Positions 1 to 7,311 of a stretch of 8,969 bases of DNA are shown here, in pieces. The translations under genes were made by a program, and so were the position numbers. The DNA comes from an uncultured Bacteroidales bacterium. GTDB taxonomy: Bacteria > Bacteroidota > Bacteroidia > Bacteroidales > Paludibacteraceae. The stretch covers positions 1 to 8,969 of the forward strand of contig USNU01000041.1 of the NCBI GenBank assembly GCA_900556095.1, written 5' to 3'. Numbering within the stretch: position 1 is the first letter of the stretch; each line of letters opens with the position of its first letter. The notes under the pieces were generated by a model that was not told the origin of the DNA, searched no databases, and was given only the letters and a program-made list of their open reading frames with translations.

Positions 1-12
1 ACTTTCACGGTG

Positions 13-20
13 CAAAGGTA
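13..20 (-). promoter_or_regulatory. Candidate leftward promoter (-7 element) for a gene beyond the left edge
   Basis: Read on the minus strand this is TACCTTTG, a full match to the Bacteroidetes -7 consensus TAnnTTTG. I see no clear TTTG-type -33 element 19-21 bases upstream of it. The served gene would lie to the left of the window and cannot be seen. Together with the rightward promoter near 116 it would make this a divergent promoter region. Confidence 0.35.
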
Positions 21-90
21 AAGTTCGTTTTGTCTTATAGTTTTTTATTATTTCGAACTCACGTTAATTTGTTGTTAAAATCACCTTTTC

Positions 91-123
91 TGTTGTATAT
101 TTGTAAAAAATGTAGTATCTTTG
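91..123 (+). promoter_or_regulatory. Bacteroidetes-type promoter upstream of the large surface-protein gene
   Basis: TATCTTTG at 116-123 matches the Bacteroidetes primary-sigma -7 element TAnnTTTG exactly. A TGTTG at 91-95 sits 20 bases upstream, which suits the -33 element (TTG core, spacing 19-21). Transcription would start near 130. The first convincing start codon is at 538, so the leader would be about 400 nt. I find no comparably good promoter between 338 and 537. The call rests on consensus matching only. Confidence 0.6.
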
Positions 124-129
124 CAGCGA

Positions 130-337
130 TAACGTGATGATTGTTTTCATTGACCCTCCCTTGACAAACATCCCATACATGATACACCTTGCTTACATAC
201 GACGCAAACGGCACACATCGTTTTATACGGCTGCTTGCGGTGTGTCTGCTGTTGTGGTAACTATAGATTTTCGTAAGGTATATTGGCTCCCTTTATTAGG
301 ATTTCCGGCTTTGTGGTCTGAAATCCTTTTTCTTTTT
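130..337 (+). ncRNA. Candidate leader RNA or small RNA between promoter and intrinsic terminator
   Basis: The stretch runs from the expected start of the promoter at 91-123 to the hairpin and T-tract ending at 337, about 208 nt, with no credible coding frame. Within it, 210-216 can pair with 240-246 (7 bp including one G-T), while 203-207 (CGCAA) can pair instead with 235-239 (TTGCG). These two pairings exclude each other. This could be a cis-acting leader whose termination is conditional, or a free-standing small RNA. I do not recognise it as any known riboswitch or T-box. The boundaries are inferred. Confidence 0.33.
298..337 (+). terminator. Intrinsic terminator-like hairpin in the leader
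   Basis: AGGATTTC at 298-305 pairs perfectly over 8 bp with GAAATCCT at 320-327, across a 14-nt loop. The 3' side runs into a T-rich tract at 327-337 (five T, C, five T). The minus strand has no T-tract, so it acts on rightward transcripts only. It stands about 200 bases before the large gene and could act as an attenuator or as the end of a short transcript. The stem has only three G-C pairs, so it may be a leaky stop. Confidence 0.55.
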
Positions 338-537
338 AGGTGCATCTCGGATAGGGCACTGAATCTTAACAATCGTACATCTTGGCATCTCTGTGCCAAA
401 CAGCATAGGATGTGCATAGGATACGCATAGGATAGGCTGACGATAGACCACCTCTTTGCGCCTCAAAATCTTAACAAAAAGCACTTTTTTGATATCTGAT
501 AATAACTATATTCAAACAGAAACCAACCATTACGAAT
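338..537. other. Non-coding interval between leader terminator and the large gene
   Basis: No credible gene is visible in this interval. It holds the 11-bp tandem array (403-446) and two copies of AATCTTAACAA (362-372 and 467-477) lying on either side of it. A weak promoter-like pair, TTTTTTG ending at 491 and TATATTCA at 507-514, has the wrong spacing (15) and a mismatched -7, so I do not call it. The A-rich stretch just before 538 fits the SD-less initiation usual in Bacteroidetes. Confidence 0.5.
403..446 (+). repeat. Tandem repeat, 11-bp unit GCATAGGATnn, three copies plus a degenerate fourth
   Basis: Copies lie at 403-413, 414-424 and 425-435. All share GCATAGGAT and differ only in the last two bases (GT, AC, AG). 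A fourth unit at 436-446 matches the third at 8 of 11 positions. The 11-bp period is close to one helical turn, so each copy would present the same DNA face, as in a repeated binding site. It lies about 90 bp upstream of the start codon at 538. No function is known to me. Confidence 0.75.
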
Positions 538-3500
538 ATGAAAAAAATATACTTCTTGGCATTTTTATTTCTATGCACTTTCCTAACCATCGGAACAAAC
601 ACCGCGTGGGGAGAAACAAAGCAGGGTTCTTGGGACTTAACAAAAAAATCTGCCGATTGGATTGCTACCGGAAATGCAACATATTTCAATCAGCCTTATG
701 GTTTTAAGAGAGCCAACGGAACTCTGACTAATAAGAGTATTGCAGATTTCTCAATCTCAGGAATTACACAGATAGAAGTAGGCTTTAAGTGTTTACAAAA
801 CGGAGGCAATACATCCAAAATAACAATCTGGCTGGTTGATAAGGATGGAAAATCTTTAGGGGAAGGAATTGTTGTGACTCCAATAAATAAAAGTAAAGAG
901 ACACAAACAACGTATCAATATGCAACTTTTACCACAAACCTGTCAAATGCAACAGGTTTTATGATGAAAGTTACTACATTCGACAAGAATATCTTGGTCA
1001 ATGGAGCCCAATATACCGTAACCTACACGACGGCTCCATTGCCGAAACATACCATCACTTGGAGTACGCCAACCGGCACAAGTACTACACAAGAAGTAAC
1101 GCAAGGTAATGCCATTGGTACTTTGCCTGTCCCCGAACCTGCTTCGTGCAGCAGCACCTATACCAACTTTGTGGGTTGGTTTACAGAGGCTGCCGGCAGC
1201 GAAAGCAATCCCTCTACCGCCAAACCCGCCACACAAGTAACGGCAGCCACTGTCCCCACAGGCGATGCCACCTACTATGCTGTCTTTAGTGATGGTACTG
1301 AAAGCGGAACGGCTACTTTAGAGTATGATACTTGGACATATTCAGGTACAACAACAGACGAAACAACGTTCCGCCTATTTGGAGAGAATTCTTATGTCGA
1401 AACCGAAGCATTTGATTTGAGTACCTTAACCGAAGTCAAAGTAACAATTGGTACTTACGGTGGTGCAAAATTTAAAACAATCTCAATCGAAGATGCTAAC
1501 GGAAAGGTTTGGGGTACTGCTACAGCCTCAGGTACCACCCTTACGGCTATTACTGCAAAAAAAACAGGTAATTTAACCGGAAATGGAAAACTGCGAATAA
1601 AATCTAAATCCGGTAATGGAACTGGCAATGGGGTTAGAATGAGTAAGATTCAATATACTACCTCCGGAATCCCTGCCACGGGCTATATTTCTTCTTGTTG
1701 TAATGACCCCGCAGTGGTAACAGTAACGCCGGCAACTACTACCATCAACCTTGGCGAGGACGGAAAAGCCACTACTACCGTCACTTGCACACAACAAAAT
1801 GGTGGTACAGGAACATGGAGTTATAGCGTTTCGCCCTCCACCGCCACATTCGATGGAACTAATTTTGTTGCTACAGCGGCAGGCGAATATACCTTGACTG
1901 CCACTTATACGGAAAATTGTGGTAAGAGTGGTACGGCAACTATCACTGTTACTAACACGCCGGTACTCTATTTCCCGACGCCCACACCAGCCGACCCGAT
2001 TGTGTTTGGTACAGTGGAATGTGGCGGAAATACTCCTTTGGAAAACAAACAAACCATCAGCCTGCGGGGGTATAACCTGACAGGTGATGTTACCGTTACC
2101 GTAACCGGCGACTACAAAATTGCCGGCACCGAGAGTACCGCATTGGCGGATTATACTACCTCTCTTACGCTGCCGAAAGACGCTGTAAGTGGTTCATCTG
2201 CAAGCGTTTATGTGCTTTCTACCCCCCCCATGCAGAGCAGCAGTCCCACAAGGGGAGAGGTTACATTTACCACTGACGGAGGTAATACATTAGAGGTAAA
2301 TCTTTCTACACCTGATATCACTTGTACCAAGTACACCCTCACGCTCAACGACCGTGGTAGCACGACCACTTTGGGTAACTACTATGCGGGAGAGGAAATA
2401 ACGACACAACCCGCCGCCCTGACGGACGTATGCACCGAGCCGATTAACTATATCTTCGACGGTTGGGCAACCGCCCCAGTGGCAGAAGGCAGCACCGCCT
2501 ATACCAAAGTGTCCTTCCCATACACTATGCCCGCCGCCAATACCACCCTCTACGCGGTGTACAAGTACTCAACTACTATTTCCAACGACTATCAGAAGAT
2601 TACTGATCAAGCATCTCTTACAGACGGTGAATACTTGGTAGTGGGCTATAGGAGCAGTACTTACGAGGCTCTTTCTTCTTCCATAGAAGGCAGTACGAAC
2701 GGACAATATAAAGCCGTGGCGGTAACACCAACATCGGATGTGATTACAACGGACGATGAAACGCTGATATGGAACGTTTCTGTGGCAAATGGTAAATATA
2801 CTATTGCACAGGGTGGTCAATACTTGAATATCAACAATAGTGTGATGGTATTGGAATCAACAGCAATACCTTATACGCTGACAGTTAGTAGTGGCGTGTT
2901 TACTTTTACAACGACTGATAGTAAAAGTAGTTCTTCTACCAAAATCTCATATTACGCTAATAATAGTGTCTTTAATGCTTATAGGAACGCTAATACTATT
3001 TATCTCTACCGACGGCAGCAAGATACTTACTACACCACCTCCCCCGTCTGCGGACCTTACGTACGTATCACTTCAGGCAAAGAACTCTATGTTACCGCCG
3101 GCAATGCAGGCGGAACACGTAGTTCTGTACAAGTGCAAGATACGGTTAAGTTCAAAGCAGGCAACCTGCAAGGAAATAATGGAAATCAACCTAAAATCAA
3201 AATACCTGCTGCTGACATAATCTGCAATGGGGCTGCAACTGACAAAGTAAAGGCTGTTATTTCTCAAACGGTTACGGATAATGACGATGGCACTTACAGT
3301 ATATCGGGAACCATTGTCCTTACCTACAAACCCGTTGCGTTTGATGTCCGTGAAGACATCACGCTTCAACTGCGTGCCGAGTACAACACGGGCAACGATG
3401 TAATGTTGGATGCCGTTACGCTTCATGCGCGTTCTCTGCCGGAGAAGTTTGTCATCGTGGCGAAGAATACCGATTGGTATGCTCTCAATGCCGATATGTC

Positions 3501-4983
3501 CGGCAGTTCATCCCAACCTGCCAATAGTCACGTAACAGTGGATGAAACTGCTGCCACGGCGGTCGCACCATGCAACACCTTATATACTTTCGATGCTATG
3601 CCGCAGGGGGGGGATCTTCGTTATGTACGCTTTGTAGGAGTCGCTGGTAAATATCTTTGGGCAGCGTCTGCCGAGAATGTGGGCATTCAAAACTATGCGG
3701 GAAACACACCCGCTGCCGCCAATGACTCTTACAATTGGTTGCTTACAACCTCCGATAACGTTACTTACACTTTCAGCAACCCGCAAAACAATAGAACACT
3801 CCGTCTCAATGATTCCAAGTTTGCCATGTATGTGTCCGGTGTGCAAGAGTTCCGGATTTTGCCGGTGACGGACACCTGTGTATTCAACTATGCACCCGCC
3901 AACTTCCGTAAGAAAACCGTCAAGAGTACTTCCGCTACGCTTGCTTGGGACGCAGTTGCTGGGGCAACGATGTATCAACTCAGTACCGATGGCACCACAT
4001 GGACGGATGTTGCTGCCACCTCCTATACATTAACAGGACTGATGGCTGCCACCCCCTATACTTGCTATCTCCGCGCTCGTCATGGCGATGGCACCGACAT
4101 CTGTTCTGAGGTAACGTCTCTCTCGTTCACTACCCCCGACTGCGATGATGTACCTTACGACCTTGCTTACACTTCCGACCTTTCTTCTGTAACTATTACA
4201 TGGAATTGTGAGACTGCTTCAGCCAAAATAGTTCTTTATTCTGCTCCGGAATGTACAGACGGTGATATTGTGGATACTCAGACGGTTAATGCGAAAACTT
4301 GTACGTTTACAGGACTTCCCGCAAATGTGGTGCGCTATGTCAAGGTTTTTGCCGATGGTACATGTGCTTCCGAGGTGTTGGAAGTAAAAACCGAATCCCC
4401 TGTATTGGATGTCGTTGAGTGGGCTGTGGATAAAATCAATGTTTCGCTCAATACTGAGGAGAAAGTATCTGTAGTCCTCGAAAACGAAGTTACTAAACAC
4501 ACTGGGCAAGATGCATTGGATATATTCTTCTCTAAGTATTTTGAGGCAGCAGGCTCTGTTAAACTATTGGCAATCTACAATGGTACAAAGCATAGTATCG
4601 ATTTGAGCAATGTACGCATAGAGGGTATGGCTGTTACCACTACTGAGCAAGTATGGAGTGCCGATGAATATGATATAATAGATTTATCTCCAATCGGTTC
4701 GATTGCTCCTGATGAGGAAATCGTTTTGTATAGTCTCCTGACACATCATACAGTTAATTATGATAACGCAACAGATGCAAGCGGAGTGTCTACAAATGAC
4801 GATAAGCAACGTTCTATCACGATAGCAAAGTGTATTCAGGATAAGCAAGGTTGGGCGCAAGCAGGCTGGTACCCCGTTGGGGATAACACGATTCGTGTAC
4901 TACAGGATGCCGGCTATACTGGTGCTGTGAATAAATTTGGAAACTCGAGATTGCTACAGGTGGAGATAAGGTATTCCGTTTAA
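538..4983 (+). CDS. Large secreted multidomain surface protein, N-terminal part of a frame-broken gene
   Basis: The frame gives 1481 aa, starting with MKK, a hydrophobic core and a likely cleavage after A-W-G near residue 25, so the product is exported. Modules seen by eye, in order: beta-sandwich-like (about 27-165); InlB/Listeria-Bacteroides repeat (170-250, with FVGWFTEAAG and YYAVF); a second sandwich resembling the first (261-378); Ig-like (383-475, then 476-597); a second InlB-like repeat (597-677, with FDGWAT and LYAVY); a ricin-trefoil-like region (about 680-825); Ig-like (829-966); a second trefoil-like region (968-1110); two Fn3-like domains (1118-1199 and 1200-1285); and the front of a lamin-tail-like domain (from about 1310, DIFFSKYFEA and LLAIYNG). 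No catalytic motif is evident, so an adhesin or binding role is likely but unproven. The frame stops at TAA inside the lamin-tail-like domain, whose remainder follows in another frame. The ATG at 538 is the only start giving a signal peptide. Confidence 0.85.
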   Translation: MKKIYFLAFLFLCTFLTIGTNTAWGETKQGSWDLTKKSADWIATGNATYFNQPYGFKRANGTLTNKSIADFSISGITQIEVGFKCLQNGGNTSKITIWLVDKDGKSLGEGIVVTPINKSKETQTTYQYATFTTNLSNATGFMMKVTTFDKNILVNGAQYTVTYTTAPLPKHTITWSTPTGTSTTQEVTQGNAIGTLPVPEPASCSSTYTNFVGWFTEAAGSESNPSTAKPATQVTAATVPTGDATYYAVFSDGTESGTATLEYDTWTYSGTTTDETTFRLFGENSYVETEAFDLSTLTEVKVTIGTYGGAKFKTISIEDANGKVWGTATASGTTLTAITAKKTGNLTGNGKLRIKSKSGNGTGNGVRMSKIQYTTSGIPATGYISSCCNDPAVVTVTPATTTINLGEDGKATTTVTCTQQNGGTGTWSYSVSPSTATFDGTNFVATAAGEYTLTATYTENCGKSGTATITVTNTPVLYFPTPTPADPIVFGTVECGGNTPLENKQTISLRGYNLTGDVTVTVTGDYKIAGTESTALADYTTSLTLPKDAVSGSSASVYVLSTPPMQSSSPTRGEVTFTTDGGNTLEVNLSTPDITCTKYTLTLNDRGSTTTLGNYYAGEEITTQPAALTDVCTEPINYIFDGWATAPVAEGSTAYTKVSFPYTMPAANTTLYAVYKYSTTISNDYQKITDQASLTDGEYLVVGYRSSTYEALSSSIEGSTNGQYKAVAVTPTSDVITTDDETLIWNVSVANGKYTIAQGGQYLNINNSVMVLESTAIPYTLTVSSGVFTFTTTDSKSSSSTKISYYANNSVFNAYRNANTIYLYRRQQDTYYTTSPVCGPYVRITSGKELYVTAGNAGGTRSSVQVQDTVKFKAGNLQGNNGNQPKIKIPAADIICNGAATDKVKAVISQTVTDNDDGTYSISGTIVLTYKPVAFDVREDITLQLRAEYNTGNDVMLDAVTLHARSLPEKFVIVAKNTDWYALNADMSGSSSQPANSHVTVDETAATAVAPCNTLYTFDAMPQGGDLRYVRFVGVAGKYLWAASAENVGIQNYAGNTPAAANDSYNWLLTTSDNVTYTFSNPQNNRTLRLNDSKFAMYVSGVQEFRILPVTDTCVFNYAPANFRKKTVKSTSATLAWDAVAGATMYQLSTDGTTWTDVAATSYTLTGLMAATPYTCYLRARHGDGTDICSEVTSLSFTTPDCDDVPYDLAYTSDLSSVTITWNCETASAKIVLYSAPECTDGDIVDTQTVNAKTCTFTGLPANVVRYVKVFADGTCASEVLEVKTESPVLDVVEWAVDKINVSLNTEEKVSVVLENEVTKHTGQDALDIFFSKYFEAAGSVKLLAIYNGTKHSIDLSNVRIEGMAVTTTEQVWSADEYDIIDLSPIGSIAPDEEIVLYSLLTHHTVNYDNATDASGVSTNDDKQRSITIAKCIQDKQGWAQAGWYPVGDNTIRVLQDAGYTGAVNKFGNSRLLQVEIRYSV
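1557..1564 (+). repeat. Homopolymer A8 in the large gene
   Basis: Eight A residues fall in the codons gcA AAA AAA Aca. It is a possible slippage site, but A-runs of this length are unremarkable. The frame is intact here. Confidence 0.6.
2222..2229 (+). repeat. Homopolymer C8 inside the large surface-protein gene
   Basis: Eight consecutive C residues encode part of Thr-Pro-Pro (aCC CCC CCC) near residue 562. C or G runs of this length are uncommon in coding DNA and are classical slipped-strand mispairing sites in surface-protein genes of other bacteria. In this copy the tract keeps the frame open. A second run of the same length occurs at 3606-3613 in the same gene. Confidence 0.85.
3606..3613 (+). 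repeat. Homopolymer G8 inside the large surface-protein gene
   Basis: Eight consecutive G residues span the codons caG GGG GGG Gat (Gln-Gly-Gly-Asp, near residue 1024). The frame is open here. A change of one base would stop the protein before the Fn3-like and lamin-tail-like modules. It pairs with the C8 run at 2222-2229 as a possible contingency site. Confidence 0.85.
4935..4983 (+). other. Frame-overlap window containing the frame break
   Basis: The upstream frame is open through 4980 and stops with TAA at 4981-4983. The downstream frame has a TAA at 4932-4934 and is open from 4935. A switch joining the two must therefore lie in 4935-4980 and be a net -1 (one base lost). The best join is after the codon AGA at 4948-4950, giving NSR followed by IATGGDKV. 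The join is not at a homopolymer, which makes a simple homopolymer sequencing error less likely. Confidence 0.7.
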
Positions 4984-5078
4984 TCAGAACCGAAAATGGC
5001 GTTGATGCCGATATTGATATTATTGGTGCTGCCAAAACCAATGATAATGGAGAAAGAACCATTATCCAGACTGCTGAT

Positions 5079-7268
5079 ATGTCCAAACCTACCAACGGAG
5101 ATAAAAAGGGTTGGACTTGTAATGATGGCGTGGAATATGAAGGTAATCCCAATACAACGTATCAGTTATCCACCAACCGCCATCTGCTGATACGTAAGAA
5201 GGTCGATTCCGGTGCTAAGGCGGTTGCTCTTAATACGGATGGTTTCCATACTTTGTGTACAGAATGGGAAGGGCGTATTGTTCCTAAAAATGGTGTTGCC
5301 GGAGAAACTGAAAATGATATTACGTGTAGTGAGTTTGATAATGTGCTCGGATTCAACTATAATGAATACTACACAGAGTATGAAACATTTATGGAGCAAA
5401 AGGAGTTTGAGGAGAGTAGTCGTAATTCCGATGGAACTATCACGATAGATATGCCTGCTGATAATACATTAGCCAAGATACCTTGCCAAAAACTCAAGAT
5501 TATCGTCAAAAATAGTAATAATGAAGAGATAATAGCCAACGAATACAAAGTGCCGATTATCGTCAATCAAAACACCAATACCGAGAATACTGCTTTCTTC
5601 GGCGGGAAACTGACTGAAGAGATTTGCAAAACCTGCGATGTGGTAGTGCGCGACAATGTCAAACTGACACACACCACCGCCGGTGTGAGAGAGTTCCGCG
5701 ATATGTATGTCTATGCGGGCAGTAAGTTGGAGATACCCGAAGGAACGGCAATGATGTTAGGTTCTGTGTATATGTTTGCCCTCAATGACAGTGTGTCGTA
5801 TGCCATCGTCAACAACGCGGACGGGGCTGCCACACCTGCTATCACCATAGGTAATGTGGTGCATATTAAGCGCATCGACGGACGCTACTGGTACCCGTTC
5901 TCGCTGCCCTACGACTGCAACATCGCCGACATCGTCCAACTCAACGGACAGCCGCTTGGTGTCTATGGTACCGATTGGGGTATCAAGTACTACAATGGTT
6001 ATCAGAGGCAGAAAGACGGCAATAGTACCACCCACTATGGCGAGGTGTCCAAATATTGGACAATGATGCCCAAGGATGGACAACTGAAAGCCTATACCGG
6101 CTATATCATCGGGCTGTTTGTACCTGTTGCCGACGAACCGCTGATGAAGTCGGTTAATTTCCCGCCTGCTACCGAGAGTGCTTACACCGAAAATGCATCC
6201 TCCAAGACAACACCTATCACCAACTGGTCGGTCAACCTGAGTGCTAAACCACGCCACCATGGCTGGAACTTTGTCGGCTCACCGTATATCTCGCTCTTTG
6301 GCTCGAACAATAATACACAGGGCGAAGGTCTTTACAATACCAACGTAAAGATGGGGTACACCGACGCCTTTGGAAACCAACAGGACAAAGAATACATCTA
6401 TGTCTCTATCCCCGACGGAGGCAATAGCAATACCTACACACAGGCACTGGCTTCGGGCGTTACGATTCATCCGTTCTCGGCATATTTCGTGCAGGCGATA
6501 GACCCGACCAATGGGCAAAGCAACACACTGAACCTCACGTATAGCAAGGAGGGCCATCGCACTCTGCCTGAATGGGCTCCGGCACGCACCGCGAAGACCG
6601 ATGCCCTGATTCTGACCGAGTTGGATATTACCAACGGCGCACTTGGAGACAATACCGGTGTATTGGTAAGCAATGTGTATTCCGCAGAATATGAGATAGG
6701 CGACGACCTGACAAAGATGTACGCCGCTGCGCAGAAACCGCAACTCTACACCATCGACGCGCACAACGACAAGATGGCATACCAAGCCCTGCCCGACGTG
6801 TTGGCACACGCTATCCCGCTGGGTATCTATGTCCCACAAGCCGGCGACTATACCCTGTCGCTCAATCGCTATGTGAGTCGCTTGGAGGCTGCCGAGGCGG
6901 TTTATCTGCTTCACAATGGTGCTGTCGTAGCCGACCTGTTGCTGTCCGACTATACTGTTGCGGCTTCCGCAAAGGGGACTATATCCGGGTATAGTCTGGA
7001 TATCCGCCGTGCGCCAGAGGTGGTAACCGACATCGTGCCTGCTGCCGGAGATGCACCCTATATCATCGCGCGCGATGGTGTGTTGGCGATTGCCAATCTG
7101 CCTGCCGATGCTATCGTACAGGTGTATGACGTACTCGGACATCAGTTGCTCCGTGCCGACACACCTGCCACCGCAACACTGCAAGTGCCTGTGCCGCAGA
7201 CAGGTGTCTATACTGTGGTGATTACCACCGCCAACGGACAACAAGTGCTAAAGACATTGCTCCGCTAA
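5079..7268 (+). CDS. C-terminal part of the surface protein, ending in a T9SS type A-like sorting domain
   Basis: The frame encodes 729 aa from the first ATG, but it is open from 4935 and begins mid-domain. It has no signal peptide, so it is best seen as the downstream half of the preceding gene rather than as an independent one. Counted from 5079, residues 1-75 complete the lamin-tail-like domain (HLLIRKKV, TEWEGRIVP). A beta-rich region follows with WYPFSLPYDC near 270 and GWNFVGSPY near 395, a pattern I associate with large Bacteroidales surface proteins. Residues 505-600 form another beta module (DALILTELDI, LYTIDAHNDK). Residues 650-729 look like a type IX secretion type A C-terminal domain: DGVLAIANL, VQVYDVLGHQLL, and GVYTVVI with the tail VLKTLLR. 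A related Bacteroidales C-terminal domain not used by T9SS cannot be excluded. The small tailed protein gene follows 43 bp later. Confidence 0.75.
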   Translation: MSKPTNGDKKGWTCNDGVEYEGNPNTTYQLSTNRHLLIRKKVDSGAKAVALNTDGFHTLCTEWEGRIVPKNGVAGETENDITCSEFDNVLGFNYNEYYTEYETFMEQKEFEESSRNSDGTITIDMPADNTLAKIPCQKLKIIVKNSNNEEIIANEYKVPIIVNQNTNTENTAFFGGKLTEEICKTCDVVVRDNVKLTHTTAGVREFRDMYVYAGSKLEIPEGTAMMLGSVYMFALNDSVSYAIVNNADGAATPAITIGNVVHIKRIDGRYWYPFSLPYDCNIADIVQLNGQPLGVYGTDWGIKYYNGYQRQKDGNSTTHYGEVSKYWTMMPKDGQLKAYTGYIIGLFVPVADEPLMKSVNFPPATESAYTENASSKTTPITNWSVNLSAKPRHHGWNFVGSPYISLFGSNNNTQGEGLYNTNVKMGYTDAFGNQQDKEYIYVSIPDGGNSNTYTQALASGVTIHPFSAYFVQAIDPTNGQSNTLNLTYSKEGHRTLPEWAPARTAKTDALILTELDITNGALGDNTGVLVSNVYSAEYEIGDDLTKMYAAAQKPQLYTIDAHNDKMAYQALPDVLAHAIPLGIYVPQAGDYTLSLNRYVSRLEAAEAVYLLHNGAVVADLLLSDYTVAASAKGTISGYSLDIRRAPEVVTDIVPAAGDAPYIIARDGVLAIANLPADAIVQVYDVLGHQLLRADTPATATLQVPVPQTGVYTVVITTANGQQVLKTLLR

Positions 7269-7283
7269 CCGATACTGTTTTTA

Positions 7284-7311
7284 TTGACCCTCAACATATT
7301 TGACCTCAACA
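7284..7311 (+). repeat. Imperfect direct repeat TTGACC(C)TCAACA abutting the next start codon
   Basis: TTGACCCTCAACA (7284-7296) is followed after three bases by TTGACCTCAACA (7300-7311), the same word lacking one C, and then directly by ATG at 7312. It fills most of the 43-bp gap between the two genes. It could be a small duplication or part of a translation or mRNA control element. No Shine-Dalgarno is present. Confidence 0.7.

Larger units (their letters stand above)
538..7268 (+). pseudogene. Reconstructed full-length surface-protein gene, interrupted by a net -1 frame change
   Basis: Joining the frame that ends at 4983 to the frame open from 4935 to 7268 gives one protein of about 2243 aa. 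It would have a signal peptide at one end and a sorting-like domain at the other. Before the break the first frame reads GAVNKFGNSR. After it the second frame reads IATGGDKVFRLI and then DIDIIGAA, matching the lamin-tail pattern of a GxDxV-hydrophobic strand followed by a D-x-I-G motif. Neither half alone completes this domain. One missing base near 4948-4953 would restore it. The alternatives are an assembly error, a true inactivating mutation in this strain, or ribosomal frameshifting. The last is least likely because no X-XXY-YYZ slippery heptamer in the right register lies in 4935-4980. Confidence 0.7.

Noticed and set aside
134..430. 98-codon open frame just after the leader promoter
   Set aside because: Its start would lie only a few bases from the expected transcription start. 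The protein has no domain or signal pattern and it crosses the terminator hairpin and the tandem repeat. It looks like chance.
485..514. Promoter directly upstream of the large gene (TTTTTTG and TATATTCA)
   Set aside because: The spacing is 15 instead of 19-21 and the -7 element has two mismatches to TAnnTTTG at its 3' end (TTCA for TTTG).
1557..1565. Classical-looking slippery heptamer A-AAA-AAA-C in register
   Set aside because: It sits 3.4 kb upstream of the actual frame break and the zero frame is open for a further 3.4 kb. Nothing suggests a shift is used here.
4935..4980. Programmed -1 frameshifting joining the two halves
   Set aside because: No X-XXY-YYZ heptamer is in the correct register in the overlap (T-AAA-TTT at 4932-4938 fails at the first base). 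Programmed shifts in giant surface proteins would also be unexpected. A lost base is simpler.
5079..5081. Independent translation start of the C-terminal frame at this ATG
   Set aside because: The frame has domain-consistent residues upstream of the ATG (from 4950). The product would lack a signal peptide although it ends in a sorting-like domain.
5757..6260. Open frame of 167 codons on the minus strand
   Set aside because: It is antisense to well-supported coding sequence and has no start context or domain signal.
6279..7244. Long open frame of 321 codons on the minus strand
   Set aside because: It is fully antisense to the C-terminal part of the surface protein, whose frame has clear domain logic. 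The translated sequence is rich in Cys, His and Arg with no recognisable fold, typical of a shadow frame.
7300..7302. TTG start adding four residues to the small tailed protein
   Set aside because: The added residues come from the second unit of the direct repeat, while the ATG at 7312 gives the typical MKK signal-peptide start.
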